64,000 bases of DNA from Lethocerus indicus (lineage: Eukaryota; Arthropoda; Insecta; Hemiptera; Belostomatidae), in the NCBI GenBank assembly GCA_019843655.1, contig JACDQD010000003.1:1590825-1654824 (forward strand). The letters run 5' to 3'. The notes below the pieces were generated by a model that saw nothing but the letters and a program-made list of their open reading frames with translations, was not told where the DNA came from and made no database searches. Both the position numbers and the translations under genes were made by a program. Each line of letters opens with the position of its first letter. Within the stretch, counting starts at the first letter, position 1. Shown here one piece after another: positions 1 to 30,250 of this stretch.

Positions 1-678
1 TTTCTAATTACGGTTACAGAAATGACGATTGCATTTTTTCCCTTGTAATGTGATGAATGATGACGAGAATAAAATTTCCGTTTATTAAGCGATATTCGTT
101 ATACAGCACAGGGTGCACAGTGTGCAAGTGAAGTTGAGTGGGACTGGTGCTACGAACGTAAAATGAAAACAAATTTGTATTTCGTACAATTTCTAAACAG
201 TCGGAATAATACATAATATAAAATTTAATTTTAACAGTTGTATATAGAAAAAAAATTGGTCATCAGGCTTCTTTTGTATTACTAGTATTTGAAAAGTGTA
301 GTCGACCTTGTTTATTTATGTTTAATAGTAAAAAATTAGAGCTTATTTAGAAATTAAGGCTTTTTTACCCACACAAAAAAAATTATTTTTTAATCGAGGA
401 CTCTTTTTTTTTTTTTTAGTAAGATAGTTGTAATTTTGCATTTTTGAATTTGATTTAGATTGTCTTTTAGTTAGTTATAGAAACCAAAAGCGAAAAAGAT
501 GGCACGGCTATCTCTATGTTTGTCTCTTTCTGCAGGTGCCGGATTTTAAACGGATGTCCCCGGAAGAGACAAACAAGTGATAGCTGTGCGCGATAGCAGT
601 TTTTGGACGAAATAAATTTTGTTTTTCACGAACGAGGGTGTTTTTTTTTTTGGTTGCGATATATGTATATTCGGAGCG
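1..678. other. Non-coding DNA upstream of the transferase gene
   Basis: AT-rich sequence with poly-A and poly-T runs and no convincing coding segment. A pyrimidine-rich tract followed by CAG at about 525-535 resembles a 3' splice site and could end an intron in the 5' UTR of the gene starting at 679. An upstream in-frame extension would begin only at a TTG at 619, so I do not use it. No TATA box was recognised. Confidence 0.4.
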
Positions 679-1534
679 ATGTCCAAGAATTTATTCGCGA
701 TGACCGATAAAATGAAATCGGCCCGTTGGGCTTTCGACTGTTCTTCGTGGACGCCTTCGTACGGCCAGCTGTCGGCCTCCGTTTCAGCGATACAGAGCGA
801 CGAGAAAGAGCGCATCGGTAAGTTCTTTTTCGCCAAGGACGCGAAATCGGCTCTGATCGGCCGGCTTCTGATCAGGAAGTTCGTCAACGAATCGACCGGC
901 ATACCGTGGAACGAGATCGTACTCCGGCGCGATTCCAACGGTAAGCCGTATCTCGAAAATCCGGTGGAGAACCCGGTCAATTTCAACGTGTCGCACAACG
1001 GCAGATTCGCGGTTCTCGCCGGTCACGTCGGCCGTTCCCAACTGGGCGTGGACGTGATGCGTCGCCGGTACTCGGGAGGGAAGAGCGTGGCGGAATTCTT
1101 CCGCGTCATGAACCGCCACTTCTCCCCACGAGTGGTCGGCCGTACGCGTCTCCCCCGTCGAGAGGCGACAGGTGGAAACTTTCTTTCGGCTCTGGTGCCT
1201 GAAAGAGAGCTACGTGAAGGCGACCGGCACCGGGATCACGGTCAACCTGCGGGAGGTGAGCTTCGGGACGAGATCGGAGGTCGAAGTCGGACGGCCCTTC
1301 GTCGAGGACACGGAACTGTATCTGGCCGGCAGAAAGGAGCCCGGCTGGGTCTTCCAGGAAGCGCTCCTGGACGAAGATCACTCTGTTGCCGTGGCGATAG
1401 AGAAGACTCCGACTCGGGACACTTCCTCTACGGACAGATTTGTCACCCTGGACTTTGAAGAACTGACGCGACACTGCGCGCAAGTCATCCCTCCGGACGA
1501 TGACTACTGCAGGCAGTTTCTGTCGAAGGAATGA
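679..1534 (+). CDS. AASDHPPT: 4'-phosphopantetheinyl transferase, AASDHPPT type (one frameshift)
   Basis: The product resembles cytosolic L-aminoadipate-semialdehyde dehydrogenase phosphopantetheinyl transferase. That enzyme moves 4'-phosphopantetheine from CoA to a serine of carrier-protein domains such as fatty acid synthase ACP. Family motifs are in order: FNVSHNG, then GVDVM with the metal-binding Asp, then FFRLWCLKESYVKA with the W-x-x-KE-x-x-x-K core. About 285 residues is close to the family's usual length. The ATG at 679 is the first good Met; it starts MSKNLFAMTDK. The reading frame breaks in the C run at 1124-1127. Reading one more C there joins ...MNRHFSP directly to HEWSAVRVSPVERQVETFF, and conservation continues to the TGA at 1532. 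No intron is seen. Because the rest is intact, I favour an assembly or sequencing error over a pseudogene, but a recent real frameshift is possible. Confidence 0.88.
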
Positions 1535-3726
1535 AAGCATTATATATAAATGAAAATGAGCTTACCTGTATACGATGGAACTTAAGTTTAGAAGTTAAGA
1601 GTATAAATAAAATCCTGAAAGTTTCATGATGAAATTGTATCCAGGATTTGGAGGCCATTTTATTGAAGATACAGAACTGTTTCTAGTGACAGAAATGTAT
1701 GATCGACAATTAAACACCCGTTAAATAACATTTTATCGCACCGATTGTAGTCGTATATAAGTGAAAAGAAGCCTGCCTGTATACCACGAACGTATATAAA
1801 TATATATAAATAAGTTTAAGGGCCAAAGAAAACACTCTAGAATAGATCACTCGGACACCAACAATACCGTATACACGTAACGAAGTAGTATTACCTCATT
1901 TTGTTGTATAAATACAGCTAAAAGAATATATATATAGGCTTCCAATTTGGGTACTGAATCGAATCATGTTTTTGGTACTACATAGTATATTACTACAGTA
2001 GTATATTACATGGTTGTTTTGCAATTAACGCAATTGGCCATTCCTCATTACAAGACGAATTGAAACGTTGTTTCGAAAAGCAGAAAATCCGCTTTAAATT
2101 ATTTAAAATTTGTTGTAAATAGACTTGCATATAGAGAGGTATTGTGGTGACGTAAAATTATTAAGTGGATTTATGAGGCTCTTTGAAAGGGTATATAAAA
2201 TCTATAAAAAATACAGTTGGGCCTCTCATAATTAATGTGAACGGTTTCTCATTAAGAAATTCAAAACCTGGAAAATTGTTCGAAGCATTTCTGTAGTTTT
2301 TAGTGGCTGGAATTTTTTTTCTACACTTTAGTATAAACGTATTGTTGTGAAATATAAAATTATAAAGAGTTATAATTAATTTTAATAAATTACCGTGCTA
2401 GAAATTAGGAAATATTGTTGATTTTCTGTGTTGTGGTAGAAAAATATTTGTTATTTCTTTTATGGAAGAAAATTTGTTTTCCCTAGATTTCATTGTGTAT
2501 TCGTGTTGGATTAAACAAAAAATAAATAGCGAAGAAAGTTGATGTCCTACAATGGGTTGTACAAATATATGTTTTTTTTTTCTTATTCGTCCACAAATTA
2601 TACAATGCACAATTAAAAAAAAAGTTCAGAAAATTGAGTTTGCAATATATCTTGATTAAATACAGTCCGATAGTGGATTTCCCTGAATAGAGTTTGCCGT
2701 GAGATTGCCTAGGGTATTAAGATAGTCTTCAATCTTGGTAACAGGTACCGATGGTACCGAATGGTATCGATTATTGATTTGGTCGTAAACTACCCACTGC
2801 TCCGTTCCGTCCTGTTTGTTTAGAGGGACAAACTTCTGCCGCGTTTAAAGATTTTGCACTAACAATTCGTTCTACGAATGAATTTCAACAAAAATATAGA
2901 CGCATTATTGTTATAATAAAACTTGTTAATAACGAGTTTACGGCTGTAAGAATAAATTTTACCGATGTGCCCTTTATAACTTTTTATAAAACAGTTCCGA
3001 TATCCGTGGGAATGAGCAGACGTCCGTTTTTCGTTCATCTTTACCATATCGGAGAATAAATTCTCACGCATTTTAAATGGGAGTTTTTTCATTAAATATC
3101 ACATTTTCTGTCTCATTAAATATTTCTCTATTTCAAGCAGTCACTGTCCTTATTTTTTTCATAACTTTCCTTGTTCTCTTTTAATCGGCAATTTGAAACT
3201 TCCTTCTAATCCTTCCAAACCACAGGTTTTTGTTGACTTAGAATTATATATAAATAATAATTATTATTATATAGTCTGTCTTTGTTTATGAGGGCAGGTT
3301 TCAACTTATGTTTCCCTTTGTTGTCCATAGTTTATTAACGGTACGATAACGATGTTATGCTGCATTTTACGAATCGAAATTTTTATCGGGACTCGCATCG
3401 AGCTAATTTTTGTAATACGAAATTTTTTCGTATGCCGCAGTTTGAATCGGCCAGTACGCCACGGACTTTAGCCTGTTAAGTTAGTTTTAAGTAGGGAAAG
3501 TGATCACCGACCGTACCGTAAACGCTGTGAGTTTCAACTTGTGTTCCTTTAGTTTAAGCTGAGAGAAATATCAATGTAAAGTCTTCCTTTTTCCCCCCCT
3601 TTTTTTTTTTGTTCTGTACCGTCTCTCTCTCTCTCCTGTCACACACCGTCCCTTTTCGAGACTGCGAGCATTTGACGGAACGAAAAACCAAACGAAATTC
3701 GACAAAGATCCGACTGTGTTTTGTAG
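1535..3726. other. Non-coding interval, probably Nrx-IV intron
   Basis: AT-rich DNA with no convincing coding exon on either strand. I looked specifically for a signal peptide and the first part of a discoidin domain, which the Nrx-IV exons to the right need, and did not find them. A pyrimidine-rich tract and TTTTGTAG at its right end form the acceptor for the exon at 3727. Confidence 0.5.
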
Positions 3727-24001
<20,275 letters not shown>

Positions 24002-25200
24002 CATCCGGACGACAGTGGCCGCCAGGTAGACCGCTACCGCGCGATTCATACAAAGCCGAACTCGGTAGCGCTTGGTCCTCTCATTCTTATTGATCTTATT
24101 CTTGTCATTAGCCGCCGTTTTTCGACGTGTCGAAATTTTCAATTTTTCGCCGGATGAAATATTAGCGCCAAATTTTTTTTCCGTTCATCCGACTAATCCG
24201 AGTAATAAAAAAACAGTGCCTCTCGAATAGAAAATGTAACAAAAAAAAGAAAAAAAAAAAGATTACCGAGCGCTATCCTCTTTCTCTTATAAATAACTTC
24301 TTACGAAAAGAAAAGAAAAAAAAACAGTACAATGCCTTATTCGAATCAGGAGGTTTTATATTAGGTAAGGTTTTTAGGCTGATTGTAATTCGAAAAGAAT
24401 GTATTAATAATAATATAAAATATATATATATATAATTATAGATTTTCTTAAAGAAAAAAAATTTAAAACATTTTTCTAAGTATCTCATTATTAATGATCT
24501 GACGAAACGTGAAAAGAAAAAACATAAAACTTAATTAGTTTAAAAAAATGCTCGTGCGAGCTGTAAAAGTATTAATATACCATGTAAATGAGTTTTGTAG
24601 GTTCGGTGATTAGTTACATATATTTCTTCGTTTTTGTTTATTTAAATAGGTTGTGTAGTCGGCAGCTGTACCTCTTTTGAACCAAGTATTTTGTTGAACA
24701 CTGTCCATTTTATTTATAGAACCGTATTATTATTATTATTATTATAGGAATAAGTATAACTTTCGATGAATTTATATATATTTTCCTCTTCTGCATTCAG
24801 TTCGACTAGTTAGCACAGAGTATTTTAATTAGGTGTGTGTTTTAGTTTCATTGAAATTTTTTTTTTTGTAAAACGTACTTTTATTACAATTTTTATTTTT
24901 ATATAAATCTCGTGTACATTACAGATTTTAAACGTGTGTTTTCTTTTTTTAATCACCGATTTATAGTTTGAATTCGAACGATGTGTAAAACGTTTCGAAT
25001 TTTTCGAGAAAAATAAAAGAAAACTTGAATGAAATTAAAAAAAAAAAAAAAATTATGTACATAGTAGTTATTTTGTACAGCATTTCATATAATTTATGGT
25101 AACTTGAGCACGATTTCTAACAGTTATCGGTATTTCTTATGTTCTGTTATTTGTTTTTACTAAAATTTAATATATTGAGGAATAAAAATAAATTTTATTT
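24002..25200 (+). other. Nrx-IV: Nrx-IV 3' untranslated region (extent inferred)
   Basis: AT-rich sequence after the Nrx-IV stop with no coding signal. It contains several AATAAA-like signals. The clearest, at 25181-25186, is followed by GC-richer sequence, so I place the 3' end near 25200. Earlier AATAAA-type sites near 24200 and 25011 could give shorter messages. Confidence 0.5.
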
Positions 25201-25960
25201 GCCCGCGCGACGAAGGCTTTTCCTGAGATCTGTATTCGGTTTAATTACACGGTAATATTTTTTAATTTTCCGGGCATGAGCTTTCGTATTAGGTCGGCGA
25301 CATAGTCTAGCTCGGTAGAAAACATTCCAAACTTTGTTTTTATAGTATTATTACTATTATTATTATTATTATATAGCGTAAGGGATTGGCATCTTCCGAT
25401 ATATATATATATATATCGGTTTATGTATGTGCCAACAAAGAATATATTTTGCATAACTGGTAACCTATAATATGGCCTATATTTAATTAAAATTGTAATA
25501 ATGTAAAAAACAAAAAATGATGTTCTAACGATGTTAAAATTTCGAAATTTCTTCCCGTCGCCCCCTCCCCCCCTCCCCTCTCCTCTTAACGCCTGTGTAT
25601 TCTTTCGGTATTTATAGAGTCGGTATATCCTTGTCTATAACCGCTGTAAGGCATGATTGATTGTATTTTAAATGTTTTTTATACCGTTGCAAATGTTGAT
25701 TGAATTACACTTTTTAGTATTGAATCACAATATCAATTTCTGTTCTGTTGGCCCCCCCTTCCCCGCCCCTCGGCTTTCTTCCCTATTGTTTTTCTGTAGA
25801 TAAAATTACATTTACCAAATTGTGTCTGTAATTTTTTATTTAGGGATACTTTCAAAAATACTCTGGTAATTTTTTTTTTTTTTTTTTGGAAAATTATCCG
25901 TCGTTTATTTTTTATTACAATATAATTTTTTATTACTAAAAGGTCTTGCGGGTAAAACAA
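25201..25960. other. Intergenic DNA after Nrx-IV
   Basis: No gene is seen. It contains the dispersed 150-bp segment at 25258-25402 that is also found at 21488-21637, a TA run near 25400, and C-rich and T-rich runs. Confidence 0.5.
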
Positions 25961-25969
25961 TTGTACAGT

Positions 25970-26690
25970 AGGTTTAATGGCCATGAAACATGTAGTTAGA
26001 AAACATGAATTTTTATTTCATTGTAAACAATTTTATTTTTTCCAAAAAAAAATCACAATTACATCATATATTGAATAGATAGATTTTAAAATAATTATAA
26101 AGTAGGTCGGTAATGGTCGAAATTGTGATTAGAGTCAACAATTCATTTTTAATTTGATGCATTAGGTTAACGGCCATGAAACATATAGTTGGAAATAAGT
26201 TAAACACGAATTTTTATTTTATTTTAAACAATTTTATTTTTTCCAAAAAAACATCACATATCGAATAGATAGATTTTAAAATAATTATAAAGTAGGTCGG
26301 TAATGGTCGAAATTGTGATTAGAGTCAACAATTCATTTTTAATTTGATGCATTAGGTTAACGGCCATGAAACATATAGTTGGAAATAAGTTAAACACGAA
26401 TTTTTATTTTATTTTAAACAATTTTATTTTTTCCAAAAAAACATCACATATCGAATAGATAGATTTTAAAATAATTATAAAGTAGGTCGGTAATGGTCGA
26501 AATTGTGATTAGAGTCAACAATTCATTTTTAATTTGATGCATTAGGTTAATGGCCATGAAACATATAGTTGGAAATAAGTTAAACATGAATTTGTATTTT
26601 ATTTTTTTCATACAATTGCATCATATATTGAATAGATAATTTTAAAATAATTATAAAGTAGGTTGTTAATGGCCAGGAAACAAATATTAT
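25970..26690. repeat. 190-bp tandem repeat, about 3.7 units (second satellite)
   Basis: The unit includes AAGTAGGTCGGTAATGGTCG at 26100, 26290 and 26480 and GGCCATGAAACATATAGTTG. The 190-bp period equals that of the satellite at 22574-23710, but the sequence is unrelated. The last, diverged unit runs into the 3' end of the minus-strand gene at 26716. Confidence 0.85.
26598..26603 (-). terminator. Poly(A) signal of the first Vajk-like gene
   Basis: AATAAA on the minus strand, about 113 bases past the stop codon at 26716. It lies within diverged satellite sequence. Confidence 0.45.
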
Positions 26691-26715
26691 TTTTTTTTAA
26701 TTTTAGGAACATTTT

Positions 26716-27366
26716 CTAGTGAGGTTGTTTATCGGGAATGTGGACGGGTACGTGCCTGACTACTTGGTATGGTACTGGTATTCGAACGGGTACTTCGACC
26801 GGGTACGGTACCTCTTTTGTGACCGGATAGGGTACCTTCTTCTCGACTCTGACCGGGTACGGTTTGGGCACGCGGACGGGTACCGGCCTCTCGACCGGCA
26901 CTTTGACCGGGTACGGTATTTCCCTGTGGACGGCTACCGGGACGGTTTTGACGACGGGCACCCTGACCGGGTAGGGCCGTTCGACGGGCACTCTGACCGG
27001 GTAGGGTATCCTCTTTTCGACCGGATAGAGGACCTTCTTCTCCAGTAGGACCGGGTAGGGTTTCTCGACGTGGACGGGATACGGCTTCTCGACGTATACT
27101 TCGACCGGATAGGGCACGGACTTTTCGACCGGGTACGGCTGCGGAACTCCTATCTTCACTTCGTACGGCACCTCCTCTTCGACGGGCACCGGGTACGGCC
27201 TCTCGACGTATTCGGGGACCGGGCGTTCGACCCCCACGCGGACCGGGTACTCGACCTTCTTCTCGACCTCCACCGGGTAGGGCACGCCGACCTCTTTGCT
27301 CACCGTGACGACTCTGGCCAGGGCGTAGCCGAAGAACGGAAGGACCGATAGCAGGACCCTCGTCAT
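26716..27366 (-). CDS. Vajk-like valine/proline-rich cuticle-type protein 1
   Basis: A 216-residue secreted protein in one coding exon. A signal peptide (MTRVLLSVLPFFGYALA) is followed almost only by imperfect repeats alternating PYPV, VPVE and VEKKVPYPV, ending PVHIPDKQPH. Low-complexity Val/Pro/Lys/Glu proteins of this kind include Drosophila Vajk proteins, which contribute to cuticle; here the role is inferred from composition. The ATG is the first Met after the TATA box at 27438-27443. The CAG just before the ATG could be a 3' splice site, so a 5' UTR intron cannot be excluded. The opposite strand is also open over most of the gene because the repeats lack complementary stops; this is a shadow. 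A second, two-exon member lies at 30251-32164 on the same strand. Confidence 0.82.
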   Translation of the reverse strand: MTRVLLSVLPFFGYALARVVTVSKEVGVPYPVEVEKKVEYPVRVGVERPVPEYVERPYPVPVEEEVPYEVKIGVPQPYPVEKSVPYPVEVYVEKPYPVHVEKPYPVLLEKKVLYPVEKRIPYPVRVPVERPYPVRVPVVKTVPVAVHREIPYPVKVPVERPVPVRVPKPYPVRVEKKVPYPVTKEVPYPVEVPVRIPVPYQVVRHVPVHIPDKQPH

Positions 27367-27437
27367 CTCTGCACTGGTAACAACTTTGCAGGCCTCTCCG
27401 CTTTTCTAGCCCCTGTGTTAAGCAGGAGGGGGCTTCT

Positions 27438-27443
27438 TTATAC
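27438..27443 (-). promoter_or_regulatory. TATA box of the first Vajk-like gene
   Basis: TATAAA inside CCAAGTATAAAGAAGC on the minus strand, 72 bases upstream of the ATG. This predicts transcription starting near 27410 and a 5' UTR of about 45 nt. Confidence 0.6.
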
Positions 27444-27449
27444 TTGGAT

Positions 27450-28420
27450 CGAGCGACTGGACCCGGCCTACGAGTTGGACCGCCTTTCTTTCTTCCAGTT
27501 CCAGACTTGGACGGGAAGTCGGAGCGGGAGAACCGGCCGGACATATCCGTTTTCTAGCTCGACTTTGTTGAAAGCACCGAGGATGCTTTACGGTAATCAC
27601 CATTTTGTTTTATACCGGGGAAAACCATCATCAGTAGCTGTTAATGGACCTAAGTCTTAAGTCGGAGCGGTGGTGGTCCACTTCAGGGGATTAGCGTCAC
27701 ATTGGGAATTTATCTTTTCATTTATAACAGGTACATTTAACACCGCAGTACAAGTGCAGCGAGAGGATGCCCCCTGAAAGAACGTCCAGAGTGGCCAACA
27801 CGGCGCTACTACTGAAGATGGCGAAAGGCCGAACCGGCGAGAGGAGATCTTCGCGGTATTCCGACCCCTCGCAGACCACAAAACAGGTAAGTTCAACTAA
27901 TAATACCAGGGGGAAACTGGGAAAAGATTTTTCTTTCTTTCGGTAGCAAGGTCTATATATATTTCAATATATATTAATTTATGTATAGTCTTAATCGGAT
28001 TATCGAGTCATTCGGTATTGTTGGTAACGGAAACGAATTTGTTTTCTGTTTGTTGTTGTTGTTGTTGAACGGCCGACCGGAAGCGGAAGTCGGTGAAGAG
28101 AGCGGTTTGTTCATCGACTTCTCCTCTTGGCGGCCGGATGTTGGAACTTTACAAACGCGTGCTCACTTCCGGTTTCCACTTGTTGTTGTCCTGAAGTCCG
28201 GTCCCGACTTGAATTGAAATTTCTACCAACTTTTCACTTTCACCACCCCCCACCGGTACCCGATTGAAAAGAATAAAACCTGAACTACTACAATTCAGGA
28301 TTTGGACTCCTGAGAGACCTCTTCACGAAAAGAAGGACGTCGAAACTTACAACAGACAACAAACTGACAATATACATATACGTATTGAAACCGAGCACAT
28401 CCAGAGCCCTAAATCCCCGA
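27450..28420. other. Intergenic DNA with one foldback-family copy
   Basis: No convincing gene is seen. At about 27740-27890 lies a right arm of the foldback family (ACAGTACAAGTG homologue, CTACTGAAGATGGCGAAAGG, ending CCCCTCGCAGACCACAAAAC). Confidence 0.5.
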
Positions 28421-28423
28421 AGT

Positions 28424-28886
28424 TCCACTGAACTTCCACTGAACTTCCACTGAACTTCCACTGAACTTCCACTGAACTCTTCCACTGAACTTCCACTGAA
28501 CTCTTCCACTGAACTTCCACTGAACTCTTCCACTGAACTTCCACTGAACTCTTCCACTGAACTCTTCCACTGAACTCTTCCACTGAACTTCCACTGAACT
28601 CCCACTGAACTTCCACTGAACTTCCACTGAACTCTTCCACTGAACTTCCACTGAACTCTTCCACTGAACTTCCACTGAACTCCCACTGAACTCTTCCACT
28701 GAACTCCCACTGAACTTCCACTGAACTGAACTTCCACTGAACTTCCACTGAACTCCCACTGAACTCTTCCACTGAACTCTTCCACTGAACTTCCACTGAA
28801 CTTCCACTGAACTTCCACTGAACTCCCACTGAACTCCCACTGAACTCTTCCACTGAACTTCCACTGAACTCCCACTGAACTTCCAC
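28424..28886. repeat. 11/13-bp minisatellite
   Basis: Tandem units of CTTCCACTGAA (11 bp) mixed with CTCTTCCACTGAA (13 bp) and CTCCCACTGAA, about 38 in all. None of the units makes a stop on the minus strand, so all three minus-strand frames are open for 159-202 codons. I do not regard it as a gene. Confidence 0.9.
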
Positions 28887-28889
28887 ACC

Positions 28890-30150
28890 CGTCCATTATC
28901 GGCTTAAACGCCGCTTTCCCAGAGATCTTCCTGGTCCGACGATGCCGTCATCGGGCGGTCTCTTCCAACGAGACATTCACACGTGGAAACATCAAAACAT
29001 TCAACATTTTTTTCAATATGCAGTTGATTGTACAAAAAATGAAAGGTTTCAAGAAAAAAAAACCCCTTACTTATATGGGAAGATTTCGAATTCGTTTCCG
29101 TATCGGGGGACTTTATCAACAAACTGACTTAGTCAAAGCGGGAAATATAAGAGACGGGGAAAACTGAGAAAAAATTAGATCTAAAAATAATTATAGACCA
29201 CCGGGAAGGCGGAACTAATAAATACTGTACTTTTACCGTCTCGTGTCGCCCTTTCGCTAGACCGGTTTGGGCCGATTTTCCTCCGCCCGTAAACCGGTCT
29301 AGGGCGAGGGGTAGGAGAAAGTGTAGAAAAAGAAAATACTCAACAGGGTAATAATGAAAAATCTATAAATAACAGTTTTATCAGAAACACAAAACTGGGC
29401 TTAAGCACGACTTAATAAAATTAGCACTCCCTAAAATGAAATTTTCCCCAAAATCGCCCGCCCTCTACAGCCCTCTGAAACTGTTGTCCGACAAAAGATT
29501 CTGCACTTTACTCTTCTCCAGCTTATTTCAAATTAACTGGAAACAAAAAAAAAAAAAAAATGAACGGTCTTGAGGATAAAATTAAAATAACGAATCAATA
29601 ATTCGAAAATAATAAATTTATTCGGGAGACAATTGAGGGGGGGGGGGGAAGACATGAGTGAGAGAAAAAAAAAAAACAATTAAGCACTATACACCTTTAT
29701 TGTTGGCTTATAGACAATTAGAAGAAATGAGCACAAGATATAAATGTACAAAATAGAATATTTCATGTACTGACTAAACATCTAATTCTAATAATTTCTT
29801 TAAATTGTTTTTCAAAGAAAATCGATTAAAATTAAAGCATAATTTCTGAGTACGGGGGCTAAACGAACAGTGCACTTATCTGTAAACTGTAGGGGAGTGT
29901 TAAAAAAAACTTCAAACTTGAAAATTCCGTCTTTTTCTTTCGACTTTCAAGTTTCCCAACTTGCGAAAAGTTGCAAACTGTAAATTTCTCCAAGCGAGCG
30001 TAAATTGGATAAGTTAGAACAAATTGGAGGTATTCGGGCAAAGGGATAGTGATGGTATTGTTGTTGTATACATACATTGGTTCTTAATTATATGCTGAGT
30101 ATATATATATAAAGGGTCGTATATATTTTAAAAATCTTTAATATCGTAAT
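28890..30150. other. Intergenic DNA
   Basis: No supported gene. A short minus-strand stretch at about 28904-28970 (RPMTASSDQEDLWESGV then stop) looks coding-like, but I could not connect it to anything. A compact pair of inverted foldback cores lies at 29240-29312 (CTAGACCGGTTT and AAACCGGTCTAG facing each other). Confidence 0.4.
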
Positions 30151-30157
30151 TTTTGTC

Positions 30158-30163
30158 TTTTAT
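30158..30163 (-). terminator. Poly(A) signal of the second Vajk-like gene
   Basis: AATAAA on the minus strand, about 88 bases past the stop at 30251. Confidence 0.55.
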
Positions 30164-30250
30164 TGGTGGGTTTTGTGGGGTTGCGTTGGTGGGGGGGGGG
30201 CAGTGACCGAAACCCGTTTCGTCCATAGCTTTTTAACGAGCTTTTAACGG

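Noticed and set aside
26719..27351. Plus-strand open frames opposite the first Vajk-like gene
   Set aside because: They mirror the repeat codons of the minus-strand gene; the minus strand has the signal peptide, TATA box and poly(A) signal.
28424..28886. CRISPR-like array
   Set aside because: There are no unique spacers between units, and the surrounding genome is eukaryotic.
28288..28896. Minus-strand 202-codon open frame
   Set aside because: Minisatellite artefact; all three frames are open equally.
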